From Lentinus brumalis (lineage: Eukaryota; Basidiomycota; Agaricomycetes; Polyporales; Polyporaceae): 64,000 bases of DNA. The stretch lies in assembly GCA_001792895.1 (NCBI GenBank), contig MARA01000020.1, positions 496,001-560,000 on the forward strand, read 5' to 3'. Under the pieces are notes generated by a model that saw nothing but the letters and a program-made list of their open reading frames with translations, was not told the origin of the DNA and ran no database searches. Of the stretch, positions 23,545 through 35,655 are shown piece after piece. The position numbers and the translations under genes were made by a program. Position 1 is the stretch's first letter. Every line of letters starts with the position of its first letter.

Positions 23545-23820
23545 GTACCTTATATACATACTGCACATCTAGTAACCACCGTATCCCGATCATGGCCCAG
23601 CACGAGGCAGCACGCGTCTACGTTTGTGGGTTGAATGTTCGCCGCTTCGCACTCCCACCCCGCACATAATTTCCCATTGTCCTCATGCGGCATTGTCTCC
23701 GAACGATCGGGGGTGCGCTTATCTCTCAGAGGAAGGATTCCGCACTTAGGGCGCCGGATCGCTGCTGAGCCCAGCCGGGCATGGTGGTTAGTGACTCGGA
23801 AATATCGCAAGTGAGCCATG
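23545..23820 (-). promoter_or_regulatory. Shared family X promoter module, left copy
   Basis: Upstream of the type b gene, the minus strand carries blocks also found before the 35.7 and 42.5 kb genes: TCACTAACCACC, CAGCAGCGA, ATGAGGACAATG, a GGGTGGGAGYGCGAAGC-like block, and GATGTGCAGTAT followed by TATATAAGG. The TATA element begins 150 bases before the ATG. The core promoter role is inferred. Confidence 0.65.
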
Positions 23821-24005
23821 GTCTCGCGGGTGTGCGAGCAGATACTTGATAGTATTATCCGCATACGAGAACGACTAGGGTCGAGAGAGACTTTATTCCG
23901 TTTAGTACACTACAACACTGACACAACGACTTGCGACCGAGAATGGTCCATGCATATAATTTTGGCTGCATGACTGGCTGCACAACCAGTCCAAGATGTC
24001 GAGGG

Positions 24006-24634
24006 TCACCATCTCCGTCTTCCGGCGAGAGCTACAGCCAGTCGTCAGCGTCGACTCAAACCACCAGAACCACAGCCACGAACTCACGCTTGTACGCATC
24101 GACCATCGCGCCCTCCCACGTCCTCCGGCCCAAAAGCCGTTCCGCAACCATCCTAGCTGCAAGCTCCTTCAGCCAGTCCTGACAATTCCACTCCTCTCTC
24201 CCGCCCGGGCACATACGCATCACCGGTACACCCATCGCAAGTTGCTCAATCCTCAACCGCGTCTCGAGCGTCATCTTCCCAAGCGAGATTTTGCGCGCAC
24301 TATCGGTCAAAGCACTCTCGGCCTTCGTCAAGTCGCCCCAGTGCACGTACCGCGGTTCCTCCACTGGTGGCCGACCAGGCCCTGCACTCATCAGCACGCG
24401 GTGAACCTGAACGTGAATGTGCCGCCAGGCCTTCGGCTGACCGCGTCCGCCGCCGACTTGCCAGGCAAGGCTCCAGTGCCACCAGCAGGCGTCGTCATAT
24501 TCGGAAGTATAGACGAGGAGGTAGACGTGCGTCGTGGTGTCGTAGTCGGGGGCGAGGGTGCGGAGGATGTCGTCGGGCTGGTGTGGGGTGCCGATGAGTC
24601 CCTGTCTTCCCTGCTCGGGCATTACCTGATTCAT
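24006..24634 (-). CDS. Family X protein, type a, left copy
   Basis: Exons complement(24006..24031, 24088..24634) give 190 aa, exactly the exon lengths of the mirrored copy at 41.3 kb. The start MNQVMPEQGRQGL fits the PEQGR motif that opens every copy. Type a has a longer central loop (LMSAGPGRPPVEEPRY) than types b and c. The candidate catalytic residues are all present: HWSLAW, WRHIHV and WNCQDWLKEL. The short last exon encodes LAGRRRW. About ten residues differ from the right copy. I infer a soluble enzyme-like protein; no signal peptide or membrane segment is seen. Confidence 0.75.
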
Positions 24635-24682
24635 CGTTGTCACGGTGCTAGACAACGGATTCAGCAGGCTGCAGTACGGACA

Positions 24683-25330
24683 CTACTTCGAGAACATACC
24701 TTGGTTGAAGATAGGCAGGAGGGAGACGGAGGTGGAAGAGTAGAGCCGTGACCTCCTGCGCGTCGTGCCTCGCCTCGGAACTGGCCTTGAGGATAACTCC
24801 GCTGCGCCGCGGACGTTCAAACGGCCTGCTCCGAGGTTACTCCTGCATTTGGTGAGTATCCAGCGGGCTACGACATGGCTATCGGAGGCCTGTGACGCGA
24901 GCTCTGCGACGAGGGCTGAGGAACGAATCCAACTCGGCCGGTGATCGCGGGGGGTTCGTCGGGTCTCACTGAGCAGCGTATCGGGTAGTCGCATCACCCT
25001 CGAATACGACCGCTCATTATGTCTGCTTGACAGGCAGGAGGCTGGCGTAGTGGTGTTCGACTCGTCCACATAACCCTCATTCTACCAGGTGTGTACGCGC
25101 ATGTCAGTAATGACTTTCGTCTCAGGGCTACATGCATATGTAGAACTCACGAAATACGCCGGGCCGTGCTCGAGCGAGCTCCCTGAGCTCGACGTTGATG
25201 GTGTCACAATAGTCTCCCTGGCCGTCGCGTTGTACAGCCGAGGGCTTCCAGAGGCGATGTACGGGGACGCATAGGACATGGTCTCGGTGAGCAGTGCAAA
25301 GAGCTACGCGCGGTCGTCCATGGCCGAGAG
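24683..25330 (-). pseudogene. BBE oxidase 3' fragment, left copy
   Basis: The minus strand keeps short pieces of the berberine-bridge oxidase encoded intact at 30.9-34.3 kb: YASPYIASGSPRLYNATA (the intact gene has SFASPYIVAGTPWLYNATA), GPAYF before a GTGAGT-like junction, and a degraded version of the C-terminal NEGDVYEPD segment. Frames are broken and the N-terminal two thirds are absent. It lies just upstream of the type a family X gene, the same order as in the other two cassettes. The sequence between them is nearly identical to the right arm. Confidence 0.7.
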
Positions 25331-26215
25331 AAGACATTCCTCGAGGGGAGGTGCAATTTGAGCTCGGATTCCCTTTCGACGGCCAGTAATCATTGTTAGC
25401 GGTTTCATCCGAACTCTGCTAGAGCTATGGTATAGCAGATCGCTTTAGGCACCATATATAACCCACGAGTACAAGACGAGGTAGCACATGAGCTAGCTGT
25501 ATGATTATGAGTGCGCAACAAAATGCCGGACCACTCACCTGTGCCTCAAGAGACGGGCTAGAAACGTATACGGCACTACGATCTGACTCCACCACTTAAG
25601 CAGAGGCTCGTCACGCCGCCATCCTTACGCTCCATGTCATGGGCGGAATAGCTGAATTGGGACCGAGTCAGACGTAAGTATCTTGAGATAGCTTAGCAGC
25701 ACAGGACAGATGAGAGAGACGAGAGACCACATTTGCAACTCGTAGCTACACCAACTGGACCAATCATTGTGAGCATGGTCGTTAGGAAGGAGACGTTGGT
25801 GACTTCGTAAGTACCTCCTGATTGCAATTTGCCACTGGCCAGTGATTCCGTTCGAGACGATCGTTTCTTTCAGCAGCTGATTGGTTATAATGCAGAGGTG
25901 GCGAGTTCTACGAGTTGAACTGTCGTCGCTGTCGTCGTAGTACTGTTCCAAGCACATGTTGACGCGCTTTCGCACCGAACGTCGATGGCCCTGGGTTAGG
26001 GTTTATTCCTTTATTCCCTTTCTGGCAGAATGAGCGCCTGCCAACGCTACCCAAACTTGAACGTTGCTCTTTGCTTGCTCTTTGCCGTCACCTCCACTGC
26101 CGATGCATATGAACTCAAGGTGTGTGTCCCCGTCACCCAAGTAGCGTTGAGATATTGACATAAACGCTGTAATACACCACCCAGCTCGTCGTTACGCTCA
26201 GATCCTCTGCAGAAC
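25331..26215. other. Region upstream of the F-box gene, with a short frame shared by both arms
   Basis: Around 25.85-25.97 kb on the minus strand a frame reads LEQYYDDSDDSS and TRHLCI; the right arm has LKQYYDNRDDSS and TRHLCI at 40.49-40.56 kb (+). Whether this is a real small gene is unclear. Otherwise nothing was recognised. Confidence 0.35.
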
Positions 26216-27709
26216 TTGAATGTTGATGTCCTGCTCTACATCGCCGATTTCCCAACTCGCGAGGCACTCTCAATGCTCACCAGGACTTGCCGGTCCCTTC
26301 ATGATACACTGGTTTGCAGGCTCCTGAAGGGAACCGTTAGCGTGAACCGCGTCTATCTCAGCTCCTTCCAGTCCTTCATATATCACGATCACGAACGAAT
26401 ATCCTACTTGCGCGACTTCTCCTACCAGCCCACCCTCTATCGTGACAATCACAAGCCGTCTCCCCTTCCTACCCCGAATGCGTGGGAAGCTGGCAAGACT
26501 GTGATGAAGATACTGCGGGATGCTCCCAACATCGTCGCTTTCCATCTCCCCGCACTTTGGCCGACCGCATTCCCTCCGAAGGAGCTGAGAGCGACACTCG
26601 CCTGCATGGAGCGACTCAAACGGATCGATCTCGCGACTGTCACCCATCATTACGCAGATGTGCTGCGCGATATACCATCTTCTCTTCGTGCGGTACAGTT
26701 CGACTTCTTCGACCAGGGAGATTTCTGCCGCGACCCGACCCCCTTCCTCCGGAACCATCGTGCGACGATACGCGAGTTGTCTCTCTGTGCCGTTGAGCTC
26801 ACAGGGAGACTGGATTCTTTTCCCCAGGTGCGCGTCCTCGCCCTCAAAGACGTCCACGTAGTGGGTAGTGGATCAATTCTCATGCGGTTGTTCCCGAACG
26901 CCGTGGAAGTGACCATCGATGGAGTGTACCCATACAGCGGAGTGAACGCACGCTCGCGGCTTTCGGCCTATCGGGACTTCCGTAATCAACAAAATGTACT
27001 GGACGTATCACCAGCGGAACGGCTGCAGTCCTGGAGTCGCCTGCGACGCGTTAGGGGGGCTCTGCATTGGAAGTACACTGGCTCGGCTTCCGTTCACCAG
27101 TTCTCCACCTGGACGTCTTCATTCCGAAGCACTTCTCTGGGTCGATCACCTTAGTGCTGCAATACGCACAGCCGTGTTGGCTCACGCTGCGCATGCCAGA
27201 TCCCGATTGCATGCCACCCTCTTTGGAGGTGGACCCTCCCGATCCCTCCGGACCACAGAGCAGATCGCGCGATTTGACCCATCTCATCATGCGGATGCCC
27301 CGGAACAGCTGCAGACATTGTGGCCTCAAAGGTGTCTTCGTGAGTACTAGCAGTATGCCATTTCATGTCCGCCGAGTTATTTTGTCTAACGTCCAGATAG
27401 AACAGACTCAGCCGTCTTCTGGAGAGGTCCTCTATCTCACATCTGCTGCTTGAGCTGTACAGCGAACCCAGTGACATAAGCTGCGCCGGGGATCCAGTCT
27501 TCGAACTCATGGCCAGAGAAGTGGATGAGTGTCACGGAGAGTACGTGCGACTTCTGGGCCAAACCGTTGCGTCGCTACGCCGGGTCTTCCTGGACGTTGA
27601 GGATATCGGTTTTAAGGCATGGGAACGTGTACCGGAGCCGCATCACTGGAGAGAGTGGTCGGAGGATGTTGGGCGAACGTTGGTCGCGGCGGAAATGGAT
27701 TCGCGGTGA
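26216..27709 (+). CDS. F-box protein, left-arm copy (frameshifted)
   Basis: F-box proteins recruit substrates to SCF ubiquitin ligases. The opening NVDVLLYIAD...TREALSMLTRTCRSLHDTLV matches the F-box-like start of many Agaricomycete proteins, followed by leucine-rich stretches such as LRAVQFDFF, IRELSLCAVEL and RVLALKDVHV. The first frame runs from 26216 to a point near 27050, where reading must shift by one base to continue as VHWLGF, VLHLDVFIPKH and so on to a donor at 27339. Exon 2 (27401..27709) ends AAEMDSR. With the shift the length is about 477 aa. The mirrored copy needs the same shift at the same place, so it predates the duplication or reflects something I have missed. The true start may lie in an upstream exon. 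Confidence 0.65.
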
Positions 27710-27925
27710 AACTGCCAGTCTCCGTTGCAATAAGGTTTTTGCTCCGGCATATTGGGACATATGTATCAGTGTGCAATGCGACTTTCTCGAGTCAAGGAAC
27801 TTCTGGATAAATAGACGAACTGTACATGTAGCTCTGCCAGTGAACTGTGACGTGGGACCACTCCGAGATGGAAGGGATGGATGATAGTACCAAGCCCCGC
27901 TGTAGCGGCGTCATGCTCTGTGTAA

Positions 27926-30275
27926 TCATGCCTGTGACACCGCCGTTCTGATGAGTGCAGCAGCCTCTTCCGACCGCGGTGCAATCTGACACTTGAACAG
28001 GACCGGGTAGCTATGAGCCGAAGACAGTGCAGTGGTCCACCAAGCTGCATGAAGTCGAGCACGACGTGCCTAATGAAGCCCTGGAAGTCGACTTCAGGGA
28101 CGATCTCCTCGCCGCTGTCGTCCTTGCTCTTCGTGATGTCGAACACGTACAGCGTAGTCGCAATCCCGATGAAGACCGAGTTCATCGCGAAGAACATGCC
28201 CGGGCAGATCCTGCACACGATCCGCATGAGAAAGCGTGCATGACCTCGGTACTATAGCCGTCTTACCTGGGCCCGAAGCCGAACCCGATGATCGATGGGT
28301 CTTCATATCGCTCGAGCTCGCGCAAGCTCCCGTCTACCTCTCAGGTCGGAACTCGTGCGGGTCCGGGAACACCGCCGGGTCATGCATCATCGACCAGATG
28401 TTCGCCCACACGACCGCGCCCTTGGGGATGAAGTAGCCACGGTACACGTCGTCCTGCGTCACCTTGTGCGCGCTGGGTTCCACCGGAGTACCTCGAGGAC
28501 GATCGCGTTGACATCGGGTAGCTGTGACCGGTCGGCGAAGGGGCGTCCACTGCCCTGAGGAGCCGGTGCTGAGAGCGGTGTCGAGTTCGGCTCAGTGGGC
28601 GCGCTTCTGTATGTCGGGGTAGAGCGTCACCGCGAGGATGAATGCGGTCATGGAGGACGGTGTCTGTGCATACGAATGAGGATCGCCGCTGTGGTTATGG
28701 AGGTTGCGTACAGTGCACGCCGTGTCTGCTCCGCCTTGGTCGCGACGAGTCGTGTTAGATTGCACCATGGCGTAAAAGAGGTCTGACACAAACCAGAGTG
28801 TGACAAAGACGCCGCGGCAGCCTTGACCAGTTCTTCGTCTGCGGGCGTCGGCATGCGTTTATCCTCTAAGTAGCTCGAAGTGAACGAGGTCCGCGCACGC
28901 TCGGCTTCCTAGACAGACGAAATTGACACGTGCAGTGATGACGACGACTTCCACGTATGCGTACCATCTCTCCCTTTACGAACGCGTACGGCAGGTCGTA
29001 CATCCAGCTCCCGCCGCGCAACCGCCTTAAACCCCCCGCCTGGTAGAAGCCACTCCGGCACATAGCGCAGAGCCGGAAAGTTGTCAACTAGGAACGCGCC
29101 CGGCTCGGACGCCTTAGCGAACCCTTGCATCGCAATCTCGACAACCCTGACCAGGGGATCTGGATTTTCCCCCTGGTCCTGATCGACTTCGTAGCCGTAT
29201 GTACGCGAAGCGAAGTATGAGCGCTCCAGTGGATCTGCACTGTGTATAAGCCCGATGACCAGACGCGTGCTCATGGGCACGTACTCTCGCGGGTGTCTGT
29301 AGAAGTTCTGTGGGTCGTCCAGAAATCGCAGCATCAGCCGGTGCGTCTCCTCTTCCTGCATGGAGAGGAAGTGCGGGTCCTGGCATGCGCGTGGGCCGAT
29401 GAACTGCTAGAAGAGTCTGCGGAATTCGCGGAATCGCGGGTCATCGGGTCCGTGTGCGTACCCCAGGCCGCGGTCCCATCCCACTCTGTGACGTATATTC
29501 AGGAACGCAGCCGCGACGGAAACGTCAGACTTGGGCTTCAAAGGAGACAATTAAGTAGATAGACAGCATCACTGACAGTTCGCCTGCCATGATGACGGCA
29601 TCCGGCCGGTCAGAGTATATTGCTCCTTCGTAGACGGATGAATGTTTGTGTCCACAAAGGTACAAAGGAGCGACGAGTGAAGGACCGTACTTGCCTTTAG
29701 TGTCTAGTAGGTCGTTCGCAGCTTTGAAGAATCCCAGTATGAGCGTGTGTTGGCCCATCACCGTGACGCCTACCACGTCGCCTACTAGTATAGGAGTAAG
29801 ATTAGGAACCTGTCCTTGCCATGTCGAAGAAAAAAACGCAAGAAATGTCCGCAAAATCGCCGGCCAATTGCTTGATTCCTCTGAGCCGAGTGGAAGTGGT
29901 CGTACAATGCCGTCGGACGACATTGTGGACTTGCACATCCGGCGCTCGCGCACTTCCACTTCCACTACTTAGTTCTAGTCTCTAGTTCGTACATTATCAT
30001 ACTCCGAGTGTCCGCTTCGTCAGTAGGTAACGACGGCATGAATGCAGACACTCGGATGGGATCATCTGGCATCACGCACCATATCGCCTAATCCACTCAT
30101 GGAACTTTAGCCACTGCTTGTCGGACGGAATCTGCAGGGCAACGCCCGCAAACGGGAGGCCGGGCGCAGAGAGTTGCCTATGAGATCGTAGGAGGGCAGC
30201 AAGGAGCAGGATGCAGAGTACGTCGAGCATGGCGTCCAGGGACGAGAGGCGGAAGATGGGATTATACTGCATCAT
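27926..30275 (-). pseudogene. Cytochrome P450 with two nonsense codons
   Basis: This was a membrane-anchored haem monooxygenase. An N-terminal hydrophobic anchor (LDVLCILLLAALL) is followed by exons with typical landmarks: AIYSDRPD, GWDRGLGYAHGPDDPRFREFRRLF, QFIGPRACQD, the K-helix EVLRW and the complete haem-binding FGFGPRICPG, which spans an intron. Two in-frame stops interrupt it: TAG at 29407-29409 (complement) directly after RRLF, and TGA at 28592-28594 after QKRAH. The I-helix oxygen-binding region is also damaged around 28.78 kb. Splice sites are otherwise well preserved, suggesting recent loss. It is divergent to the BBE oxidase gene; P450 and BBE genes often sit together in secondary-metabolite clusters, which is context only. 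Confidence 0.8.
30004..30055. repeat. Short inverted repeat
   Basis: CCGAGTGTCCGC at 30004-30015 pairs with GCAGACACTCGG at 30044-30055 with one mismatch, around a 28-nt loop. It lies in the first intron of the dead P450. Confidence 0.5.
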
Positions 30276-30882
30276 TGTATCTAGCGGAGCACTGAGTTAG
30301 CGAGGCTAGACACGGCCAGAATGCGATGCCGCCGTGGCTAATACAGGCTAATACTTACAGTAAGTACCCAGCATGACGAGGCAGAGGACGAGGCGGCGCC
30401 CGACGTACCGTAGATCGCATATCTTCGGCATTTTCGGCAGCAATCCAGGACACGGTCACGTGATGAGAGCCACGTTTTAATCTGGTTACCCGAAGTTCTT
30501 CCACGCAGTCGCTCGTGTACTCTACTCCTCCTCCTCTCGACCTGCTCGCCAACCTCGGACCGTTGGACTCCTTCAGCTCTTGGCCTGCATGCTTGCGTTA
30601 GCTCAGTGGCAGCAGAATCACGCCACCAAACCTGCCACAAACTCGCGTTAGTCAGGGGAACGGCAACGAAGATGCCTGGTACCTGGCGCAATTACGCGAA
30701 TATCTGCGCATCATCTTTCATCTCTTCCATATGGAAACCAGATGGAAACACAACCATAACACCTGCCTAATCCACCACTATCAGTGTGCCGAATTCTATG
30801 ACCGCACGGCTTGCTCATGGCCTTATAACCTCCCCCGGTCCCCGTCCAACCTCAGGGTCACGGACCGCAATCTCCCTCCACC

Positions 30883-33800
30883 ATGGTCGTCGCGCCGACG
30901 CATCTCCTCGCCGCTCTCCTCGCTCTCGGGACTCTCGTGGACAGCTCGCTCGCTTCGGCCGTCCCTGACGAGCTCGCTACATCGTCTTCGGATTCTGCTT
31001 CGCTCGAATCAGCGTTCAGTTCACTCAACGCGACTGTTGGAGGCCGGTTGAAGAGGGCGGTACCCTTCGAAGCCCCCTGCTTCTCGATTGTAGAGGGCCA
31101 GTCTGTTCATGTCGACACTGCTGCTTGCTCGGCCATCCAAGCCAGCTATACGGATCCCACTTTTCGCGTCACCCACTTCGGTGCATACATGCTCGTGAGT
31201 CCTCACTTTCGTCTATCCATGTGCTTTTGCGGAAGAGGAGAGTACTCTGGGGAGGTTCTGGAGAATGGCGATTGTGGCCGTCCGTGAGCACTGTCGGAAC
31301 CGGCGGCGACATACGGCCGCTGCTCAGGCTCAAGTCGCTCAAGTCGCGCAATGAGATCATCCCGCTGTCCTCAGCCTCACTCCTGTCCGGAGGGCAGGGG
31401 GGGGCGACCCAGGTGCCTTCGCTGTGCTCTGTATCCTCTTCCCTGACGACTCGTCGCTGCCAGACTCCCTCTTGCTGTCAGAGTCGTCAGACGGGACAAT
31501 GTCACCGTTCTCGCGAGTGGGTAGTCGGCACGTTCCCGCAACGTTCGCAATCTGCTGGTATCAGCCGACTAAGAGGTGTCCGAGCTTCTCCTAGAGCGTC
31601 TGCCGTAGCGATTATATACTACTTCAGGGATGGTGAAGGATGTCGATTCTGACAGTATTCTGGGGCTCAGAATTCTGCCAGAATCTCTGACTACTTTATC
31701 TGGAAGCGCGATTCCATATGGAAACGCACTTCTGGCAAGCGCGCGTAGAATCGAGTTCCAGAATTTCCCAAACCTCACATGTTTGTAGCATTGGGTGCAC
31801 CGCCTCACACTCGTCACCGTTTGCGGGAGCACTCGCGTTGCCTGTTACAGGATGTGCGGCGAGCACGCGCCTCAGGTACTCGCGTTCTGCTTCCGATATC
31901 TCGGGTGGGAGTGGTTAACGCCCGGGGCGCTGGTGCTTGAATGGGTTTCTGAATCGGCACGAGCTCGAAAATCTGCTTTCCCGCGTGTGACGCCTAATGG
32001 TCACCAATGTCATCCGGGAGGCTCCGTGCAGCGACGTGCTAGGTGTGCGGGACCTTGCACGAAGAGATATCGGTTAGCCACCCTGCATGATTCGGATGAC
32101 GTCCTTGATCTCGTCCCTATTTGCTGTTTTGCTCAGCTTCTTCGAGACGCTGTTCTTCTGCTTCTCTCGTCATACGTGATTTGTTGCAACGACTGAATCT
32201 TCCTTGCAGCCTCAATGGGAGACATGCCAATCTTCACCAACGACCGAGGGATGCTTGCTCGATAGTAGCAACCCGACGAACCCACTTGCTATCAACGGCG
32301 TCAACTGTCAGCTAGGCAACGTACCCCCGTACTACGTGCGTCTCTCCTCTGTGCTGGCTGCGAGCCGTGCGCTGATTTCATAGGTCCACAGATCGAAGTG
32401 GGTTCCTACAAGGACGTGCAAGCCGCGCTCGCGTTCTCAAACTCGACGGGGGTACGTCTATCGGTGAAGAACAAGGGCCACGACTACAAGGGCCGCTCAA
32501 GCGGCAAGGACACTCTGAACCTCTGGGTAAGACCGTTATGTTCTACGCATGCGAAGGTGTAATTTAAACGGGTTTATGCATGCGTAGACGACAAACTTGA
32601 GATCTGTACGTGCATTCTCGCAGAGCTCGCGCCCCTCTTGCTCACTCATCGCCTGTCCCGTCCAGCTCTCGCACAGCGCTACGTTCACACCTGAAGGATG
32701 CGTGGGCAAGACCTACGACGCCATCACGACAGGAGTGAGTTCCGTCAGATATGCTACAACTGCCCGTGCTCATCCTCCCACAGGCTGGCGTCTTCACGCA
32801 AGACGTGTACCAGTATGCGGACAGTGTTAACCGCACTATCATCGCTGGGTATCACCAGACCATCGGCTTCTCCGGCGGGTACTTCCTGGTGCGCCCATCT
32901 TCGCTTCCCGCTTCTCCTTGACATAATCAGTCCTGATGTGCGTGTGTAGGGCGGCGGTCACAGTATCTTGTCACCCGTGTATGGGCTCGCAGCCGACCGC
33001 GTGGTACGTCCGGGTCAAGTTTGACTAGTGGTGGCGCGCACGTCGTACTAAGTCCTGCTCGGTGCGCAGGTCCAAGTGAAGATCGTCACCCCTGATGGTG
33101 TCTACCGCACGGCGAACGAGTGCCAGAATACGGACCTGTTCTTTGCGCTGCGCGGCGGTGGCGGCTCTGCATTCGGTGTCGTCATCGAGTCCACGCACCG
33201 CGTCGAGCCGCTGTTCCCCATCCAGGCGTATGTCTCTTCGTCTGTGCACACTGTGCGAGTCTGACTGTTTGAACAGCGCGGTCCTCAAGTTCACGCCCTC
33301 TGCGTCAACCGACTTGGCGGCGTGGTACAGCCTGATGGTCGACAACTCGTACAAGTGGGCGAACGAGGGTTGGGGCGGACACATCGTCGTACGTCTGGTC
33401 ATTCTGCTGCCAAGGTTCCGTGCTGACCGGCTGCGCATCGTTCAGGGCCCGACGCTTATCCACGTTACGCCCTTGCTCTCCACCGAGGAGGCGAGAGCGT
33501 CCATGCAGCCAGCGGTGGACTTCGTGACAGCGCACAACGGCACGGTGACGATCGAAGAGCTCCCGTCCTACCTCGCGTTCTTCACCAAGTACGTCACCTC
33601 CGCACAAGCTGTACGTCCCAGTTCCTGCTCTTTTCTCCGACAACTGGCTGATGCCCGAGCAGGCTGTCGGCCCCGAGATCGAGCTCGGCACGCGCCTCAT
33701 CCCGAGCAAGTTCTTCTCCACCGCCGAGGGCCGTTCGCAGTTCTCCGCCTTGATCAACGACACGCTCTCCTTTGCGTCCCCGTACATCGTCGCCGGCACG

Positions 33801-34276
33801 CCGTGGCTTTACAACGCGACGGCTGGGGCGACGGCCGTAACGCCCGCGTGGCGCGACGCGATCTGGCATCTCTCTGTTCGAGCGGAGCTGTTCCAGTACA
33901 ATGACACGCTGGAGGAGCGCGTCGAGAAGTACCAGGGTCTGTCAGAGCACATACAGAAGTTCAGGGACCTGACGCCCGGGAGCGGAGCATACTTTGTGAG
34001 TAGCTTGTATTGCCAGGACGACCGGAGGCTGACGAGTGGGTGCGCGGATATAGAACGAGGGCGACGTGTACGAGCCGGACCACGAGACGGCGTACTGGGG
34101 CGACAACTATGCGAAGCTGTTGGCCGTGAAGCAGAAGTACGACCCACACGGGCTCCTCGATTGCTGGCAGTGCGGTATGTGCTCCGTCTTTGCTCTCTTG
34201 CCGGTTGCTGACGTGCGTCTCAGTCGGATGGAAGGGCGAGTCGGACGACTTGTACCAATGCCATGTCAAGCTTTGA
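30883..34276 (+). CDS. Secreted berberine-bridge-type FAD oxidase (BBE), intact copy
   Basis: This is a flavin oxidase of the FAD_binding_4 plus BBE type, close in style to fungal isoamyl-alcohol oxidases; the substrate is unknown. Thirteen exons chain without error: 30883-31194, 32210-32335, 32392-32526, 32588-32605, 32666-32734, 32784-32888, 32950-33003, 33070-33227, 33277-33388, 33446-33610, 33663-33995, 34054-34174 and 34224-34276, for 586 aa. The start has a clear signal peptide (HLLAALLALGTLVDSSLASA). FAD-binding landmarks are KNKGHDYKGRSSG, FTPEGC, GGYFLGGGHSILSP, DLFFALRGGGGSAFGVV, and the BBE-domain end YWGDNYAKL, YDPHGLLDCWQC. Several N-glycosylation sites fit secretion. Intron 1 is about 1 kb. 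It is the only intact BBE copy of the three cassettes. Confidence 0.92.
31195..32209 (+). other. Unusually long first intron of the BBE gene
   Basis: It begins GTGAGT and ends with a plausible branch site (GACTGA) and TTGCAG, but is roughly 15 times longer than its neighbours. No transposon protein was recognised; an inserted element without coding capacity is possible. Confidence 0.6.
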
Positions 34277-34964
34277 GCAAGAGGCCGCCAGATATACGAC
34301 GGTGCCTTCGACCTACCTCGTGCACCGGGACTGACTGCCACTGCAATGTTACTTATAATCGTTGTTGCCTTGCTTTCTGGTTAACCTCTCCTTCGCAATC
34401 ACTTCGAGGACGGCGGTGCCTCAGTGACATAGTGGTACTGCACTTATGTTGACATATACTTGGGCTTGACGGCGTAGCGGGGTGGTCGGCCCTTGTAAGT
34501 AGCTTGTATACGGGGGCGTACTTATTCTTATATGAATTCGCAGTTTCGACGCAGTCTTCACTCGGACGAGTAGGTTGTGGCTCCACTCGAGCGACCTGAA
34601 GCGACACAAACAGCAAGGAACGAACGGCCTTTCGCTTCGCTACGACCGCGTGGCCATCTGCCGGTCGAGGCCCCGAGCTCTCTACCCTCACAAGTCTCAC
34701 CTCTCTCCGATCTTCACGCAGGTCTCGCTGAACTGAACTCTCATTGCCAACGTTTCTCGTCGAGCATCTCGGCATCATCATCAGCGCGGGTAACGAGGGT
34801 CAGCGTATGACGATGCTCAGTGGGTGCCTGACGACTACTTACGCGACGCCTAGTGACTCTCTGCTTCTCGACGATGTGGGCCTCGAGGGCGCACGCCGGA
34901 CACATAGCCAGCGAACCGCATGTTTGGTGCGTTTACACACATAACCAGCAGAACTGACCCCCTG
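34277..34964. other. Intergenic, no gene recognised
   Basis: This lies between the BBE stop and the family X remnant. In the right arm the corresponding interval holds the type a promoter. Confidence 0.45.
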
Positions 34965-35360
34965 CCTACCTAGTTTACGGCCATCAGTACGCAAGGAACT
35001 TCATTGAGCCAGGACGATCTCTTACCAGTCAGCTCCGCACCAAAGTCCCCGACTCCAACTCCGAGACGCACGTTTACCTCCTCGTCTTTACCTCCGACGA
35101 AGACGACGCCTGCTGGCGGGACTGGAGTCTGGCCTGGCTAGTCAGGAGCGGGCGCGGGCAGCCGAAGGCCTGGCGGCAAATTCATCATTTACGTCCAAGT
35201 CCACAGCGTATTGATGAGCGCAGGTGCTGGTCAGCCGCCGGTGGAGGGAGCGCAGTATGTTCATGGGGCCGGCCTGACGAAGGCTGAGGGTACTTTGACC
35301 GATAGTGAGCGCAAGATGTCGCTCGGGAAGATGACGCTCGCCCGCAATTTCGTCCGGAGA
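34965..35360 (+). pseudogene. Family X type a remnant, middle cassette
   Basis: DNA similarity to the type a genes is clear: the block encoding TTHVYLLVYTS is present as ETHVYLLVFTS, then DWSLAW (His of HWSLAW replaced by Asp), then GRGQPKAWR. The frame then breaks, and the later part coding for LMSAGAGQPPVEGAQY and ISLGKMTL-like residues is in another frame. Similarity stops at the LGKMTL region, before the Cys motif, where the promoter module of the next gene begins. It is truncated and frameshifted. Confidence 0.7.
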
Positions 35361-35379
35361 CACCCGCGCTCTCGGCACA

Positions 35380-35560
35380 GGACAATGGCAGATTGCGTGC
35401 GGGGTGGGAGCGCGAAGCCGTGGGCATTCAACCCACAGGGCGTGATGTCTCGTGCCGGGCTATGATGGCGGTAGAGACGGTCACGGTGGTTAGCATGTCC
35501 AGTATCTGTATAAAGGTGCTCTTCGACTTCGATATCTTCGCAGGTCAACCGCGACCACCC
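35380..35560 (+). promoter_or_regulatory. Shared family X promoter module, middle copy
   Basis: It contains AGGACAATGGCAGAT, GGGTGGGAGCGCGAAGC, CATTCA and TGTATAAAGG. TATAAA starts at 35509, 147 bases before the ATG at 35656. It abuts the truncated type a remnant, so the module probably replaced that gene's end. Confidence 0.65.
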
Positions 35561-35655
35561 GCTGCAAGTCACTCACCGTACGTTCGCTCACCCTCTGATC
35601 ACTCACTTTCCTTCGGAAGTTGATCACTAGTCTGAAGGTCGCCTCAAAGACCGCA

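Larger units (their letters stand above)
21687..27712. repeat. Left arm of a large inverted duplication
   Basis: Gene order is kinase(+), family X(-), family X(-), BBE fragment(-), F-box(+). The same order appears mirrored in 38727-44265. Both ends are set by loss of gene-level or base-level similarity: after the F-box stop the two arms stop aligning within a few bases. DNA similarity is very high through 24.0-25.1 kb and the F-box, and much lower at the kinase. Confidence 0.8.

Noticed and set aside
25990..26008. TTAGGG-like motif near the F-box gene, also at 19321 and 40427
   Set aside because: Single or partial units only; telomeric repeats need many tandem copies.
31195..32209. Transposon coding sequence inside the BBE intron
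   Set aside because: No transposase, integrase or reverse-transcriptase motif in any frame, so only an unexplained long intron is reported.
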